From: Atlanticothrix silvestris CENA357
Lineage (GTDB): Bacteria; Cyanobacteriota; Cyanobacteriia; Cyanobacteriales; Nostocaceae
NCBI RefSeq assembly: GCF_016056295.1
Contig: NZ_JAECZB010000098.1
Coordinates: 1 to 48,497 of the forward strand
Reading direction: 5' to 3'
Length of the DNA: 48,497 nt
The position numbers and the translations under genes are program-made. Positions 1 to 9,583 of this stretch are shown piece after piece (positions within the stretch are counted from its first letter, which is position 1; the number at the start of each line of letters is the position of its first letter). Under the pieces are notes generated by a model. The model made no database searches. It had not been told where the DNA came from and was given only the letters and a program-made list of their open reading frames with translations.

Positions 1-65
1 GCCTCTTTCTGCTCCCCTGCTCCCCTAGCCCCTAATCCCTAATTCTCAAAATGGTTCAAATGTAC

Positions 66-71
66 TATAAT
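66..71 (+). promoter_or_regulatory. Candidate -10 element upstream of dnaX
   Basis: A perfect TATAAT lies about 128 bases before the dnaX start codon in an AT-rich stretch. No convincing -35 hexamer is visible at the usual distance, so this is only a candidate promoter. It would leave a long 5' leader. Confidence 0.3.
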
Positions 72-198
72 TAAAAACAAAGTGCTGAAATTATTTAATT
101 GTCTCCAAGGGATATTCCTGCGTTTAGAATAATTGAATGCCAAATTGCGTACTTGTGTTACCAAATCAATTTATAAAAGGCATTGACACTTTCTATCT

Positions 199-2247
199 AT
201 GTCTTACGAACCCTTACACCACAAGTATCGCCCAAAAAGTTTTGCTGAACTGGTGGGTCAAGAAGCGATCGCAACTACCCTCACTAACGCGATTCGCACA
301 GCTAAGATTGCCCCCGCCTATTTGTTCACTGGCCCACGAGGTACAGGAAAGACTTCTAGTGCCCGCATTCTGGCTAAATCTCTAAACTGTCTCAAAAGTG
401 ACAAACCCACGGCTGAGCCTTGTGGTATATGTGATGTTTGCCAGGGAATTACTAAGGGATATTCCTTAGATGTCATTGAAATTGATGCTGCTAGTAACAC
501 TGGTGTAGATAATATCCGCGAGCTGATTGAAAAAGCCCAGTTTGCCCCTGTGCAGTGCCGCTATAAAGTTTATGTGGTAGATGAGTGCCACATGTTAAGT
601 ACCCAGGCATTCAATGCGCTACTCAAAACCCTAGAAGAACCACCGAAACATGTAGTCTTTGTTTTGGCGACAACAGACCCGCAACGAGTATTACCAACCA
701 TTATTTCGCGCTGCCAAAGATTTGATTTTAGAAGAATTCAGTTAGAAGCGATGGTCAAGCATTTAAGTGCGATCGCCTCTAAAGAAAACATTCAGATTGC
801 TCTTGATGCTGTAACTTTGATAGGTCAAATTGCTCAGGGAGGCTTGCGAGATGCGGAAAGTTTACTTGACCAATTAGCGCTATTGTCTGGTGAAGTGACA
901 CCAGACAAAGTTTGGGATTTAGTGGGTTCGGTAAGCGAAAAAGATTTACTAGCGCTGTTAAATGCGATCGCTCAAGATAATCCAGAAGCAGTTTTAGATT
1001 GTAGCCGTAATATCCTAGATCGCGGTCGGGAACCATTAATTATTCTGCAAAATTTCGCTGCTTGCTACCGCGATTTATTGATTGCCAAAACAGCACCCAG
1101 TCGCCACGATTTGGTTGCTTGTACCAGCCAAACCTGGACAGCCCTAGTCGAGTTTGCCAAGCAATTCGATGTCAGTACAATTTTGGCAGGACAGCAACAC
1201 TTGCGAGCTGCTGAAGTACAAATTAAAAACACTACCCAACCGCGTTTATGGCTAGAGGTAACATTACTAGGATTGTTACCAAGTGCAAATATTCAGCCCA
1301 CAGCTACAGGGGTTTCGCCTAGACTAACTGCACCGTCAAGCAATCATCGCCCATCTCCACCTCCACAGTATCCAGCAGAGAAAGCAGCTTCTTCAACTTC
1401 TCCATCACAACCCAACCATAACGAAAGTCGTCGGGAAGGCACTTCGTCTCCCTCAGCATCTTCAGTAAATCACACCTTTTCTTCTCATAACTCAGTATCT
1501 CCGCCACCGGCAGAAAATGGATCAACTCCTCAGCCACCTGTTGAAGAAAAGCCATTCGTTGTACCTACACAGCACATATCTCCAGAATTGCCACCAGAAG
1601 AAGTTAGTGAGGTAAAGCACTCTGACTTGACCCAGGATTGGCAAAAAGTACTTGCTAACCTCCAGCCAATCTCAAGGCGAGAACTGCTGCGCCAAATGTG
1701 CTTTCTCATGGAGTTTGATGGTACTGCTGCTTGTGTTGGTGTTAAATCTGTATGGTATGACAAAGTTAAATCTGATTTACCTATGATTACGGCTGCTTTC
1801 CAAAAGACTTTTGGTCGTGAAGTCCAGGTCAGCCTAGAGAAAGGAACTTTGTCAAACTCCGCCGTACCAAGAAAAGATCCACCAAAAAACGGCTCCTCTA
1901 ATATTCAGCAGCCATCTCCTTCTGGCTACAATAACCAGAATCAGCCATCAACCCCAACACCACCACCACAACCAACTTCAATACCCGCACCCGCACCCAC
2001 ACCTTTGCCACCACCTGCAAAAACCGAGTCGGTAGCCAGAAATGGAAGTGGAATACAAACTTTAACTCCACCACCAACTCGAACACTCCCCAATGATTGG
2101 GAAACTGATGAAGTGGCGATCGCAGCTCAGCGTCTAGCGCAATTTTTTGATGGACAAATTATCCGCCTCACAGAAGATGTAACAGAAACCTCTGAATCCA
2201 TATCTACATCTGAATGGACAGATGAATCAGAAACAGATGATGAATAG
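199..2247 (+). CDS. dnaX: DNA polymerase III subunit gamma/tau
   Basis: ATPase subunit of the clamp loader, which opens the sliding clamp and links polymerase cores at the fork. Visible in the 682-aa product: an AAA+ module with Walker A GPRGTGKTSS (about residues 45-54), a zinc-binding cysteine set (C64, C75, C78, C81), a DECH Walker B (128-131) and an SRC sensor/arginine finger (about 170-172). After about residue 380 comes a long Pro/Ser/Thr/Gln-rich linker, then a conserved-looking segment (about 475-550) and a second low-complexity stretch. Some cyanobacterial dnaX genes carry inteins; none is present here. The ATG at 199 is chosen because the family N-terminus (YRPKSFAELVGQE) begins just after it. 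A heptamer A AAA AAC lies in the zero frame at 1884-1890 (see findings). Confidence 0.97.
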   Translation: MSYEPLHHKYRPKSFAELVGQEAIATTLTNAIRTAKIAPAYLFTGPRGTGKTSSARILAKSLNCLKSDKPTAEPCGICDVCQGITKGYSLDVIEIDAASNTGVDNIRELIEKAQFAPVQCRYKVYVVDECHMLSTQAFNALLKTLEEPPKHVVFVLATTDPQRVLPTIISRCQRFDFRRIQLEAMVKHLSAIASKENIQIALDAVTLIGQIAQGGLRDAESLLDQLALLSGEVTPDKVWDLVGSVSEKDLLALLNAIAQDNPEAVLDCSRNILDRGREPLIILQNFAACYRDLLIAKTAPSRHDLVACTSQTWTALVEFAKQFDVSTILAGQQHLRAAEVQIKNTTQPRLWLEVTLLGLLPSANIQPTATGVSPRLTAPSSNHRPSPPPQYPAEKAASSTSPSQPNHNESRREGTSSPSASSVNHTFSSHNSVSPPPAENGSTPQPPVEEKPFVVPTQHISPELPPEEVSEVKHSDLTQDWQKVLANLQPISRRELLRQMCFLMEFDGTAACVGVKSVWYDKVKSDLPMITAAFQKTFGREVQVSLEKGTLSNSAVPRKDPPKNGSSNIQQPSPSGYNNQNQPSTPTPPPQPTSIPAPAPTPLPPPAKTESVARNGSGIQTLTPPPTRTLPNDWETDEVAIAAQRLAQFFDGQIIRLTEDVTETSESISTSEWTDESETDDE

Positions 2248-2341
2248 AATCGCTATATGGTGAATCTGAAAGGCTTTAGCCTGAAGGGGGTGACAAAGGG
2301 GCTGAAGCAGAGCAAATAAAGGAGCGTGACCGTTTTGGGGT

Positions 2342-2379
2342 AAAAAAAGATAGGTCAGGTATTCTCAAAAAGACCTATC
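2342..2379 (-). terminator. Rho-independent terminator of the potDB transcript
   Basis: Inverted repeat GATAGGTC (2349-2356) and GACCTATC (2372-2379). Read on the minus strand, the hairpin is followed by seven T (2348-2342). It lies about 140 bases beyond the potB stop and between two convergent genes, as expected for the end of the pot transcript. Confidence 0.6.
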
Positions 2380-2516
2380 AAATGATAATGTTGCCTAAAT
2401 TCTACCAAAACTGCTTTGAAAATCTAGTAAGGGGCTGCATTTTTGAGATCTGGTGAGAGTATAACCATTGTCTCGCTGGCGTTTGATGCCTTTATTGTAA
2501 GTGAGTAACCAAAAGT

Positions 2517-3434
2517 TTAGCGTTTGGGTGTAGCTTCACCAAATTTAATCAAAAAAGCGATCGCAATACTTACAGCCAAAATTAACGTCATACTCAAAGC
2601 TGAACCAAATCCCCAGTTTTGTGTAACTCCTAAAAACTGATTGTAAACTAATCGTGCTGCTGTCATACTTGAAGCACCACCGAGTAATTCTGGGTCGACA
2701 AAATCCCCTAATCCTGTGATTAAGACAAGCATTGAACCAGCAGTAATTCCTGGCAAAACTTGGGGTACAGTCACTTGATAAAAAGTTTGGATGGGATTTG
2801 CACCTAAATCGGCTGCTGCTTCTAGTAGCCGCTTGTCTAACTTTTCTAAAGAGGCATATAAAATTACCACCATGTAGGGTAATAAGCTGTAGCTCATTCC
2901 AATTAATACGGCTGGAATACGGTTCAGTAATTCTAAAGCAGGTAGGCCCAAACTAGTTAATAAACTATTTAATAAACCAGTAGGACGTAGAATAGTAATC
3001 CAAGCATAAGAACGAAGTAAAGAAGAAGTCCACAAAGGTAAAATAAAGCTCAGTAGCAGCAAATTTTGCCAACGTTTTGGTGCTATGACAGCTATCCAAT
3101 AGGCAACAGGAAAACCTAAAATTAAACAAATTACTGTTGTAGCGATCGCCAGCCACAATGATCGTAAAATTACTTGCAGATAAAGGGGATCAAGTATCCG
3201 GATATAGTTACTAAATCCACTCGGATTCACTAAATCCCCCGGTCTAATATCTGGTACTAAACTCAACTCAAAAATTATTAGCGTTGGTAAGACTAATAAA
3301 AGTAACAACCAAATTCCAGATGGCGCAAGCAATATCAATGGTTGCAGCCAATTTAACTGCGGGTGATGCAATTTTTTTATTTTGGCAATATCATCTGGAG
3401 AATCGAGTTGAGAAGAACTATTTTTTGTAGGCAC
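2517..3434 (-). CDS. potB: Polyamine-type ABC transporter permease (PotB-like)
   Basis: Inner-membrane permease of a spermidine/putrescine-type importer. The 305-aa product has about six hydrophobic segments (the first about 36-60) and the cytoplasmic EAA loop EAAADLGANPIQTF (about 205-218), which docks on the ATPase. The length and the FVDPELLGG region before the last helices fit the PotB side of the family. The start is GTG. It lies 47 bases after potD on the same strand, so the two are probably co-transcribed. A second permease (PotC) is normally required, but no candidate is present; the next gene, dnaX, is convergent. PotC may be encoded elsewhere, or PotB may act as a homodimer. Substrate (polyamine versus another cation or amino compound) is inferred from family only. 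Confidence 0.85.
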   Translation of the reverse strand: MPTKNSSSQLDSPDDIAKIKKLHHPQLNWLQPLILLAPSGIWLLLLLVLPTLIIFELSLVPDIRPGDLVNPSGFSNYIRILDPLYLQVILRSLWLAIATTVICLILGFPVAYWIAVIAPKRWQNLLLLSFILPLWTSSLLRSYAWITILRPTGLLNSLLTSLGLPALELLNRIPAVLIGMSYSLLPYMVVILYASLEKLDKRLLEAAADLGANPIQTFYQVTVPQVLPGITAGSMLVLITGLGDFVDPELLGGASSMTAARLVYNQFLGVTQNWGFGSALSMTLILAVSIAIAFLIKFGEATPKR

Positions 3435-3481
3435 AAGCTTAATTTATGATTTCAAAACTAATTATTTTAGCCATTTATTAT

Positions 3482-4567
3482 TCAACTACTAGTTAATTGA
3501 GTCCAGTAACGCTCATAAACGTCTTCAAACTCTCCCAAAGGAGTAATACGTTCGCACTTTTCTAGAAGTGCGGCTGGGGGGAATAAATTAACATCAGTTT
3601 TTATTTTATTTGGTAATTGTTCAAATCCTGCACTATTAGGTATAGAAACATTCATGCGCTGACTAATCATAGCAGCTACTTCTGGCTGCAAAATAAAGTT
3701 AATCCAGGCATAGGCTCCAGGCAAGTTAGGGGCTGTTTTGGGAATGACAATCGTGTCAGTCCATAACGAGGAACCACTACGAGGAATTACGTATTTGAGT
3801 TTAGGGTTTTCATTACTAACTCGAATTGCATCTGCTGAATAACACATCGCTAATAATAGATCTCCTGCCAAAAGTTGGTTTTGCCAAGCATCGGTGTCAA
3901 ATGCTGCGATCGCTGGTTTAATTTCTGTTAATTTTTCATAAGCCTGTTTCACTTCGTTTTCATCTTTGGAATTATACGAGTAACCCAACATTCGTAAGAC
4001 TGCACCCATTACCTCACGGACATCATTAAGCAATGTGATCCGCTTATTGAGTATTGTCTGATTTTGCCAAAGATAGTCCCAATCTTCAGGCGCATCTTTT
4101 AGTATTTCAGAGTTGTATATTAAGCCTGTAGTTCCCCAATTAAAGGGGATACTGTAGCGGTTATTAGAGTCGTAACTAGGATTCTTAAATTGGGTAAATA
4201 AATTATCTAGACCAATTAAGCGATCGTGATTTATTTCTGTTAGCAAATCTTTATCCACCATCTTCTGTACCATATAATCAGATGGATAAATGAGGCTATA
4301 AGTACCTCCACCTCCAGCTAACAATTTAGCTAGCATGACCTCGTTAGAATCGTATACATCTACAAGTACTTTCATACCCGTTTGGGCACTAAAAGTTTGC
4401 AATAATTGTTTGTCGGAATATTGTGTCCAGGTGTAAACATCTAGTCTGTCACTGTTACCATTCGTAGTAGTATTAGCTCTCACATCAGCTAGCCTCCAGC
4501 CACAACTAGTTAAAGACAAACTAGAAATTGCTCCTATCCATTGTAAAAATTGTCTTCTAGTAGTCAT
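3482..4567 (-). CDS. potD: Periplasmic polyamine-type substrate-binding protein (PotD-like)
   Basis: Solute-binding component of the importer. The 361-aa product begins with TTRRQFLQ, a twin-arginine motif, followed by a hydrophobic stretch and LTSC with Cys22. This suggests a Tat-exported lipoprotein or a Tat signal peptide. The mature part has the PotD/PotF pattern: LDVYTWTQYSDKQLL near the mature N-terminus, the PSDYMV segment and a C-terminal WINFILQPEVAA helix. It sits just upstream of potB on the same strand. A toxin-antitoxin pair and another small gene separate it from potA. Confidence 0.88.
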   Translation of the reverse strand: MTTRRQFLQWIGAISSLSLTSCGWRLADVRANTTTNGNSDRLDVYTWTQYSDKQLLQTFSAQTGMKVLVDVYDSNEVMLAKLLAGGGGTYSLIYPSDYMVQKMVDKDLLTEINHDRLIGLDNLFTQFKNPSYDSNNRYSIPFNWGTTGLIYNSEILKDAPEDWDYLWQNQTILNKRITLLNDVREVMGAVLRMLGYSYNSKDENEVKQAYEKLTEIKPAIAAFDTDAWQNQLLAGDLLLAMCYSADAIRVSNENPKLKYVIPRSGSSLWTDTIVIPKTAPNLPGAYAWINFILQPEVAAMISQRMNVSIPNSAGFEQLPNKIKTDVNLFPPAALLEKCERITPLGEFEDVYERYWTQLTSS

Positions 4568-4612
4568 TAGTTAATAGTCTATTAGATATTACTGATTGAT
4601 TTTATCTTTTTG

Positions 4613-5047
4613 TCACCATCCTGATTGCGGAATAAATATACGCTCAAACGCTTGTTTGCGATAACGTCGGTAAATATCGAAATCACTATCTAGAGTGGCG
4701 ATCGCACTAATTTCTAACCGTTCTGAAATGGCAATTAGACTTAAATCCGCAAAATCTCCTGGCAAGTCTGCATATTGAGTATTTAGTTCAGCAATACGAG
4801 TGAAATCTTGTGGAAATAGGGGTACACATTCGTAGAGTTCCCTCGCCAGATCTAACAAAAATTCGTTTTGAGTCCGCCAATTAGAACTGAGTAACCACAT
4901 AACCTCCGTAACACAGTTATGAGTAGTAATTAAGCGACTGGTACAACCTTCTAAAAAGCGACAAACTTCTAGGTGATAGTTGTCAGTAGCACTGTAATAA
5001 GCCGTTAAAATCCCACTGTCGATTAGGGTAAGGGGATGATAAGTCAT
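4613..5047 (-). CDS. PIN-domain toxin (VapC-like RNase)
   Basis: Likely toxin of a type II toxin-antitoxin pair, a Mg-dependent endoribonuclease of the PIN fold. The 144-aa length is normal. Acidic positions expected in the active site are visible: D10 (LIDSG), E48 (VTEVM), D98/D101 (GDFADLSL) and D120 (TLDSDFDIY). The start codon overlaps the antitoxin stop as ATGA, so translation is coupled to the upstream antitoxin. The pair is inserted in the transporter gene group on the same strand. Substrate RNA is unknown. Confidence 0.82.
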   Translation of the reverse strand: MTYHPLTLIDSGILTAYYSATDNYHLEVCRFLEGCTSRLITTHNCVTEVMWLLSSNWRTQNEFLLDLARELYECVPLFPQDFTRIAELNTQYADLPGDFADLSLIAISERLEISAIATLDSDFDIYRRYRKQAFERIFIPQSGW

Positions 5048-5301
5048 GAGTGCCGATGCTTGAGATAATCAGCGATTGCTTGTTTTCGTGTCTCTCGTTC
5101 CGATAAATCAGGGGGTGCATCATGTAAGAGATGCTGAGGATGTCCGCCTCGTCTTTCAACAAACGTCCTGTCTAACTTGAGGGTTAACCATCGTTCTTTA
5201 ATCAGACGTTTAATGAGTTCACTGCGATTGATATTTTGTTCGTGACTTAGAATATCGGCTAATTGTTGCTCGGTTTCAGGATCTAATCTTACAGACAACA
5301 T
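5044..5301 (-). CDS. Ribbon-helix-helix antitoxin
   Basis: Likely antitoxin and autorepressor paired with the PIN toxin. From the ATG at 5301 the product is 85 aa. It begins LSVRLDPETEQQLADI, the beta-strand plus helix of CopG/RHH DNA-binding proteins, and continues with a second helix (NRSELIKRLIKERW). The C-terminal half is charged and would bind the toxin. An upstream TTG (5343) would add 14 residues, VIQVIQV among them, encoded by a tandem repeat. The ATG is preferred because the RHH fold begins there and the repeat then falls in the operator position. The stop overlaps the toxin start. Confidence 0.78.
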   Translation of the reverse strand: MLSVRLDPETEQQLADILSHEQNINRSELIKRLIKERWLTLKLDRTFVERRGGHPQHLLHDAPPDLSERETRKQAIADYLKHRHS

Positions 5302-5317
5302 TACTTGTATTACTTGT
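5300..5317. promoter_or_regulatory. Tandem 9-bp repeat, candidate antitoxin operator
   Basis: ATTACTTGT occurs twice head to tail, abutting the antitoxin start codon. RHH antitoxins commonly bind tandem repeats at their own promoter, so this is a plausible autoregulatory operator. Binding is inferred. Confidence 0.35.
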
Positions 5318-5525
5318 ATGACATACACAGTAATTGTAGCCAATTTTAATAGCGATCGGTGAATTCTGTACTTGGTGAGGGAACTGAATTTCTAATTTTC
5401 TTAACAATTAACGGAACTTAAACAGAAAAACAAAGGGATGGTTAGGATTAAGAGAATATCAAGTTCGGGATAAAACCAGTCTCACTTGGCATTTTATTCT
5501 GGTTTTCTGTGCCTATACTTTTATT

Positions 5526-6035
5526 CTAATGATTTCCTCTTTTGTATACGACAATCACTCTATCTAAGTAAAGTTCATCCGTTACTACTGAGATAGTTCG
5601 TATAAGCTGTTCGCCTTGAACTTCAATGCTATCAGCTATTTTAGTGTCACCATCGTCGTATCTGAGCTTTTTTTTATTAACTTCATCGCTAGGTACAGCC
5701 CACGATGGCAGATCATCAACCAATAAGAAAACTTTAGAGTCATAGAAACTTAGATGACCATTAAACGGTATAACTTCAGACTCCAATACCCCTTCTTTGT
5801 CAAACCAATAAACTTTTGGAGTGCCCGTTCTTTCTTCAGAGAATTTACCATCTGATGAAATAGTTAAAGTAAGTCCTTCGGTCGCTTCTACCTGAGCAAT
5901 TAAATTGTTGCTGTTACTATTCAACCAATTTTCGATACCATTCGGATCTGGTTCATCACCGAAAAATTTAATTTGGCTGTTTATAGAAATGCTTCCCGTT
6001 AACAGCCATATTCCAATTAATAATTCTATGTTCAT
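5526..6035 (-). CDS. Hypothetical protein, probably exported
   Basis: I do not recognise this 169-aa product. The first 20 residues are hydrophobic (IELLIGIWLLTG) and could be a signal peptide or anchor. The rest is polar and acidic, with alternating hydrophobic residues suggestive of a beta-rich domain (LTLTISSDGKFSEERTGTP; LIRTISVVTDELYLDRVIVVY). The last segment resembles lipocalin-like or TIGR03067-type small domains, but I cannot assign a family. It lies between potA and the toxin-antitoxin pair on the same strand, with 163 bases to potA. There is no evidence that it belongs to the transporter. Confidence 0.55.
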   Translation of the reverse strand: MNIELLIGIWLLTGSISINSQIKFFGDEPDPNGIENWLNSNSNNLIAQVEATEGLTLTISSDGKFSEERTGTPKVYWFDKEGVLESEVIPFNGHLSFYDSKVFLLVDDLPSWAVPSDEVNKKKLRYDDGDTKIADSIEVQGEQLIRTISVVTDELYLDRVIVVYKRGNH

Positions 6036-6197
6036 AAGATTTTTTCTAATTATTTATTATGCTTACACCTCACTAATAAGTAAGTCAGCGTAAATAATTA
6101 TCGTTGGGATAAAGCAATAGGGTTGAGAGCATCCCATTTCATTTTTATGGACATAGTTTGATTTTATTGTGTCAATTTACTTACAGATTGCTATCAA

Positions 6198-7325
6198 TTA
6201 TTGACTAATAGCTAAACAATCACTTTCTTCCCACCAAGCATAAATAGGCGTATCGCGTTCTGGTAAATTGCCAAAGGTATTCGGCTGTAAAACATTGATA
6301 TTGGCACCATTTGTTAATTCCACAACATAATTAACATGGGTTCCCAAATACATCACATTAACTAGTCGTCCTTCAAAGCAATTAGTTGATAGGCTGGGCG
6401 AATAAAGCGACAGTTGAATTTTTTCTGGGCGCACACTTACCATCACTGCTTGTGATAATTCAGTTGGTGTATCTTCATGGCGAGTTACAACAATTGTGAG
6501 TCCGGTTTTAGTCATAATTTGCACACAAGAAGATTCCACAACAGCAATTTCGCCGCTGAATAAATTGGTATCACCAATAAAATCAGCTACAAATGATGTC
6601 TGGGGACGTTCGTAAATTTGGTTGGGAGTGCCGATTTGCTCAATTTTGCCTTGATTCATCACCGCAATGCGATCGCTCAAGCACAGCGCTTCCTCTTGGT
6701 CATGCGTCACCATCACAAAGGTTAATCCCAAATTTCTGTGTAAATTTGATAACTCAAACTGCATTTCTTTACGCAGCTTTAAATCTAACGCCCCCAAAGG
6801 TTCATCTAGCAGCACCACAGCCGGACGGTTGACTAAAGCCCTCGCTAAAGCAACTCGCTGCTGTTGACCACCAGAAAGCTGACTAGGAAACCGCGATCGC
6901 AGACTTTCCATTTTTACCAGTTTCAAAGCGTCTTTAACTCTGGTATCAATTTCTGATTTGCGTAATTTTTGCAAACGCAGTCCAAAAGCAATGTTATCCC
7001 ACACATTCAGGTGGTTAAATAAAGCATAGCTCTGAAATACAGTATTCACGGGTCGACGATAAGGAGGGACATGAGTCATCGGCTGACCCTGAATTAATAC
7101 TTTGCCAGCATCGACCCTTTCAAATCCAGCAATTAAGCGTAAAGTTGTTGTCTTGCCACAACCAGAAGGGCCTAAAATACTAAAGAATTCCCCCTGTCTA
7201 ACATCCAAATCTATTCCATGTACCGCGGGTTCTTCGTTGAAAAACTTGAACACGCTACGCAGTTCAACATCAAGTGGCTGAAAAGCCGTTATCCCCCTCT
7301 GATTCTGCATGAAAGTTTGGGCCAT
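6198..7325 (-). CDS. potA: Polyamine-type ABC transporter ATP-binding protein (PotA-like)
   Basis: Energises the importer by ATP hydrolysis. The 375-aa product has Walker [10 protein letters not shown] (about 52-60), Q-loop region VFQSYALF (97-104), ABC signature LSGGQQQR (150-157), Walker B VVLLDEP (170-176) and the H-loop VTHD. The C-terminal part, from about residue 260, looks like the TOBE regulatory domain ([10 protein letters not shown]). It is the first gene of the minus-strand group and is separated from potD by about 1.6 kb of unrelated small genes. Close relatives act on polyamines, iron or sulfate; the neighbouring PotD and PotB types favour polyamines. Confidence 0.88.
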   Translation of the reverse strand: MAQTFMQNQRGITAFQPLDVELRSVFKFFNEEPAVHGIDLDVRQGEFFSILGPSGCGKTTTLRLIAGFERVDAGKVLIQGQPMTHVPPYRRPVNTVFQSYALFNHLNVWDNIAFGLRLQKLRKSEIDTRVKDALKLVKMESLRSRFPSQLSGGQQQRVALARALVNRPAVVLLDEPLGALDLKLRKEMQFELSNLHRNLGLTFVMVTHDQEEALCLSDRIAVMNQGKIEQIGTPNQIYERPQTSFVADFIGDTNLFSGEIAVVESSCVQIMTKTGLTIVVTRHEDTPTELSQAVMVSVRPEKIQLSLYSPSLSTNCFEGRLVNVMYLGTHVNYVVELTNGANINVLQPNTFGNLPERDTPIYAWWEESDCLAISQ

Positions 7326-7730
7326 AATCTTCAGTAGAATGCCGTGATTTTACGTGATTTTGTTGAGTTAATGTAGTTTATTAAGCTCGCTACATTTAAC
7401 ACTTTGGTTTATTGTATCCGTCAAAAACAATTGTTCAGGAATATACTTTCTCAATTGCTACAAGCTCACTATCTAGCAAATCGTCAATAAATTGTATAAA
7501 ATCATACTCAAATTTTAGTAATATGAACCAACTCACTCAAATAAATCAAAAACTAAGACTAATAATTCCCGCATCCAGTACTGGAAACTAAATTAAATAT
7601 GAAGTATAAAAGCTAAAAGTTCATTCTTCGTTATTTATTCTTATCCTGATAGCTTTTGTGCTAAATACTCAAACAAAATATTAGTGTAATTGTATACATA
7701 TAATACTGGTGTGAAAATCTTTTTAATCTT
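7326..7730. other. 405-bp divergent intergenic region
   Basis: AT-rich spacer between divergent potA and mrdA, so it should carry both promoters. A perfect TATAAT at 7699-7704 is a candidate -10 for mrdA, without a clear -35. No open frame of note, RNA gene or strong hairpin was seen. Confidence 0.5.
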
Positions 7731-9545
7731 ATGGCTTTAATGCAACCATCTCCACTCAGTGGAAAAAAAAATACCCGCACAGTCGGTCGGAGTTTTCAGC
7801 CTCTATTTTTAATTGTATTTACTTTATTAATGACGACTGGTATTAGCGTTCGTTTGGCTTACCTACAAATTGTCGAAGGAGCAGCCCTCCGCAAGCGAGC
7901 AGAAGCGAACCGAGTTCGAGTGATTCCCAAACAACCAGAACGGGGTAATATTTTTGACCGCAATGGCAAACTTTTAGCCAGTACGCGCTATCCGCGTTCT
8001 GTATATCTATGGCCAATGGCACACACCAAGCCTTCGTGGCCAGTTGTGGGTCGGCGTTTAGAGAAAATCTTAGAAATTCCCCAAGAAGAGATAGAAAAGA
8101 AACTACAAGAAGCAGGAGCTAATTCTTCTTCACTAATTCGGATTGCTCGTGACTTGAACGAAGCCCAAATTACGGCAGTGAAAGAGTATGAAAATGAACT
8201 CAAAGATGTAGAAATACATACTGAGGCCGTCCGCTACTATCCCCACGGCAAACAACTAGCTCATGTGCTAGGTTATACGCGAGAATTAACCGCTGAGCAG
8301 TTAAAAGCTAGGGAAGAAGAAGGCTACCGCCTAGGAGATGTGATTGGTCAGATGGGAGCCGAAAAAGCTTATGAAAAGACACTGCGGGGTGAATGGGGTG
8401 GTCAGCAAGTAGAAGTTGATGGAGCTGGACGACCACTGAGAATTTTAGGAGAGAAACAAGCAAAGGCTGGCAAAGATTTGCATCTAACTTTAGATTTAGA
8501 TATGCAAAAAGCAGCAGAAAAAGCTTTAGGCGATCGCGACGGGGCGATCGTGGCAATCGATCCCAAAAATGGTGCAGTTCTAGCAATGGTGTCTCACCCC
8601 ACCTTTGATCCCAATATCTTTTCTAAGCAAAAACTCTCTCAAAAAGATTGGGAAACGGTACAAGGTGAAGACCATCCCTTGGTGAATCGTGCCCTCAGTG
8701 CCTTTCCACCCGCCAGTACCTTTAAAATTGTCACTACAACAGCAGGGCTGGAATCAGGTAAATTTTCTCCAAGCACAATGCTACAAACTTACGGTTCCTT
8801 AACTATTGGTGGGACTCGATTTGGTGAATGGAACCACAAAGGATTTGGCCCTTTGGGCTTTGTCGGAGCATTACAGTGGAGTAGTGATACTTTCTTTTAT
8901 CAAATTGGTAGGGGAGTCGGCGGCCCAACTTTAATTGAATGGACTCGTAAGTATGGATTTGGTCAAAAAACCGGTTTTGAGTTCGCCTCAGAAGAAACCA
9001 AAGGTTTAGTGCCAGATGAAGCATGGAAGCAGAAAGTTTGGAAAATACCTTGGACTGTAGGCGATAGCATTAATATGTCAATTGGTCAAGGCGCTTTACA
9101 AACTACACCTTTACAAGTCGCTGTCATGTTTGCTGTGCCAGCTAATGGAGGCTACCGAGTTCAGCCACATTTGCTCAAAGACAATGAAACAGCCAAGAAC
9201 TGGCGAGAATCATTAAACATGAAACCAGCAACCATCAAAGTTCTCCGCGAGGGACTGCAAAAAGTTGTATCGGAAGGTACAGGTAAAGCTTTAAAACAGC
9301 CGACAATTCCCCCAGTCGCAGGCAAAAGTGGCACAGCTGAAGCATGGAAGCGAGGCGTTAAACAAAATCATGCTTGGTTTGGTGCTTATGCCCCTGTGAA
9401 TCAACCGGAGATGGTAATCGTGGCATTTGCTGAACATTCTGGTGGCGGCGGCGGCAGCATTGCTGCCCCGATGATCTTAAAAATTATGGAAGATTATTTC
9501 CAGCGCAAGTATCCAGGCAAATATCAGAAACCAGAGACTAAATAA
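7731..9545 (+). CDS. mrdA: Penicillin-binding protein 2, peptidoglycan transpeptidase
   Basis: Class B transpeptidase that cross-links peptidoglycan during cell elongation, working with a RodA-type glycosyltransferase. The 604-aa product has one N-terminal membrane helix (about 24-45), a dimerisation/pedestal region (RGNIFDRNGKLLA at about 71-83) and a penicillin-binding domain. That domain has the active-site STFK (329-332) and the KSGTAE triad motif near the C-terminus, with the Gly-rich GGGGGS turn after it. Length and motif order match MrdA rather than FtsI. There is no rodA, mreB or mreC neighbour. Confidence 0.93.
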   Translation: MALMQPSPLSGKKNTRTVGRSFQPLFLIVFTLLMTTGISVRLAYLQIVEGAALRKRAEANRVRVIPKQPERGNIFDRNGKLLASTRYPRSVYLWPMAHTKPSWPVVGRRLEKILEIPQEEIEKKLQEAGANSSSLIRIARDLNEAQITAVKEYENELKDVEIHTEAVRYYPHGKQLAHVLGYTRELTAEQLKAREEEGYRLGDVIGQMGAEKAYEKTLRGEWGGQQVEVDGAGRPLRILGEKQAKAGKDLHLTLDLDMQKAAEKALGDRDGAIVAIDPKNGAVLAMVSHPTFDPNIFSKQKLSQKDWETVQGEDHPLVNRALSAFPPASTFKIVTTTAGLESGKFSPSTMLQTYGSLTIGGTRFGEWNHKGFGPLGFVGALQWSSDTFFYQIGRGVGGPTLIEWTRKYGFGQKTGFEFASEETKGLVPDEAWKQKVWKIPWTVGDSINMSIGQGALQTTPLQVAVMFAVPANGGYRVQPHLLKDNETAKNWRESLNMKPATIKVLREGLQKVVSEGTGKALKQPTIPPVAGKSGTAEAWKRGVKQNHAWFGAYAPVNQPEMVIVAFAEHSGGGGGSIAAPMILKIMEDYFQRKYPGKYQKPETK

Positions 9546-9562
9546 TCAAAATGCAGGTATAA

Positions 9563-9583
9563 GGGCGCACAAGTTGTGTGCCC
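9563..9583 (+). terminator. Hairpin after mrdA
   Basis: GGGCGCACAA and TTGTGTGCCC form a tight near-perfect stem 18 bases after the mrdA stop. The following sequence (CTATTATTG) is T-rich but not a clean T tract, so terminator function is plausible only. Confidence 0.45.
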
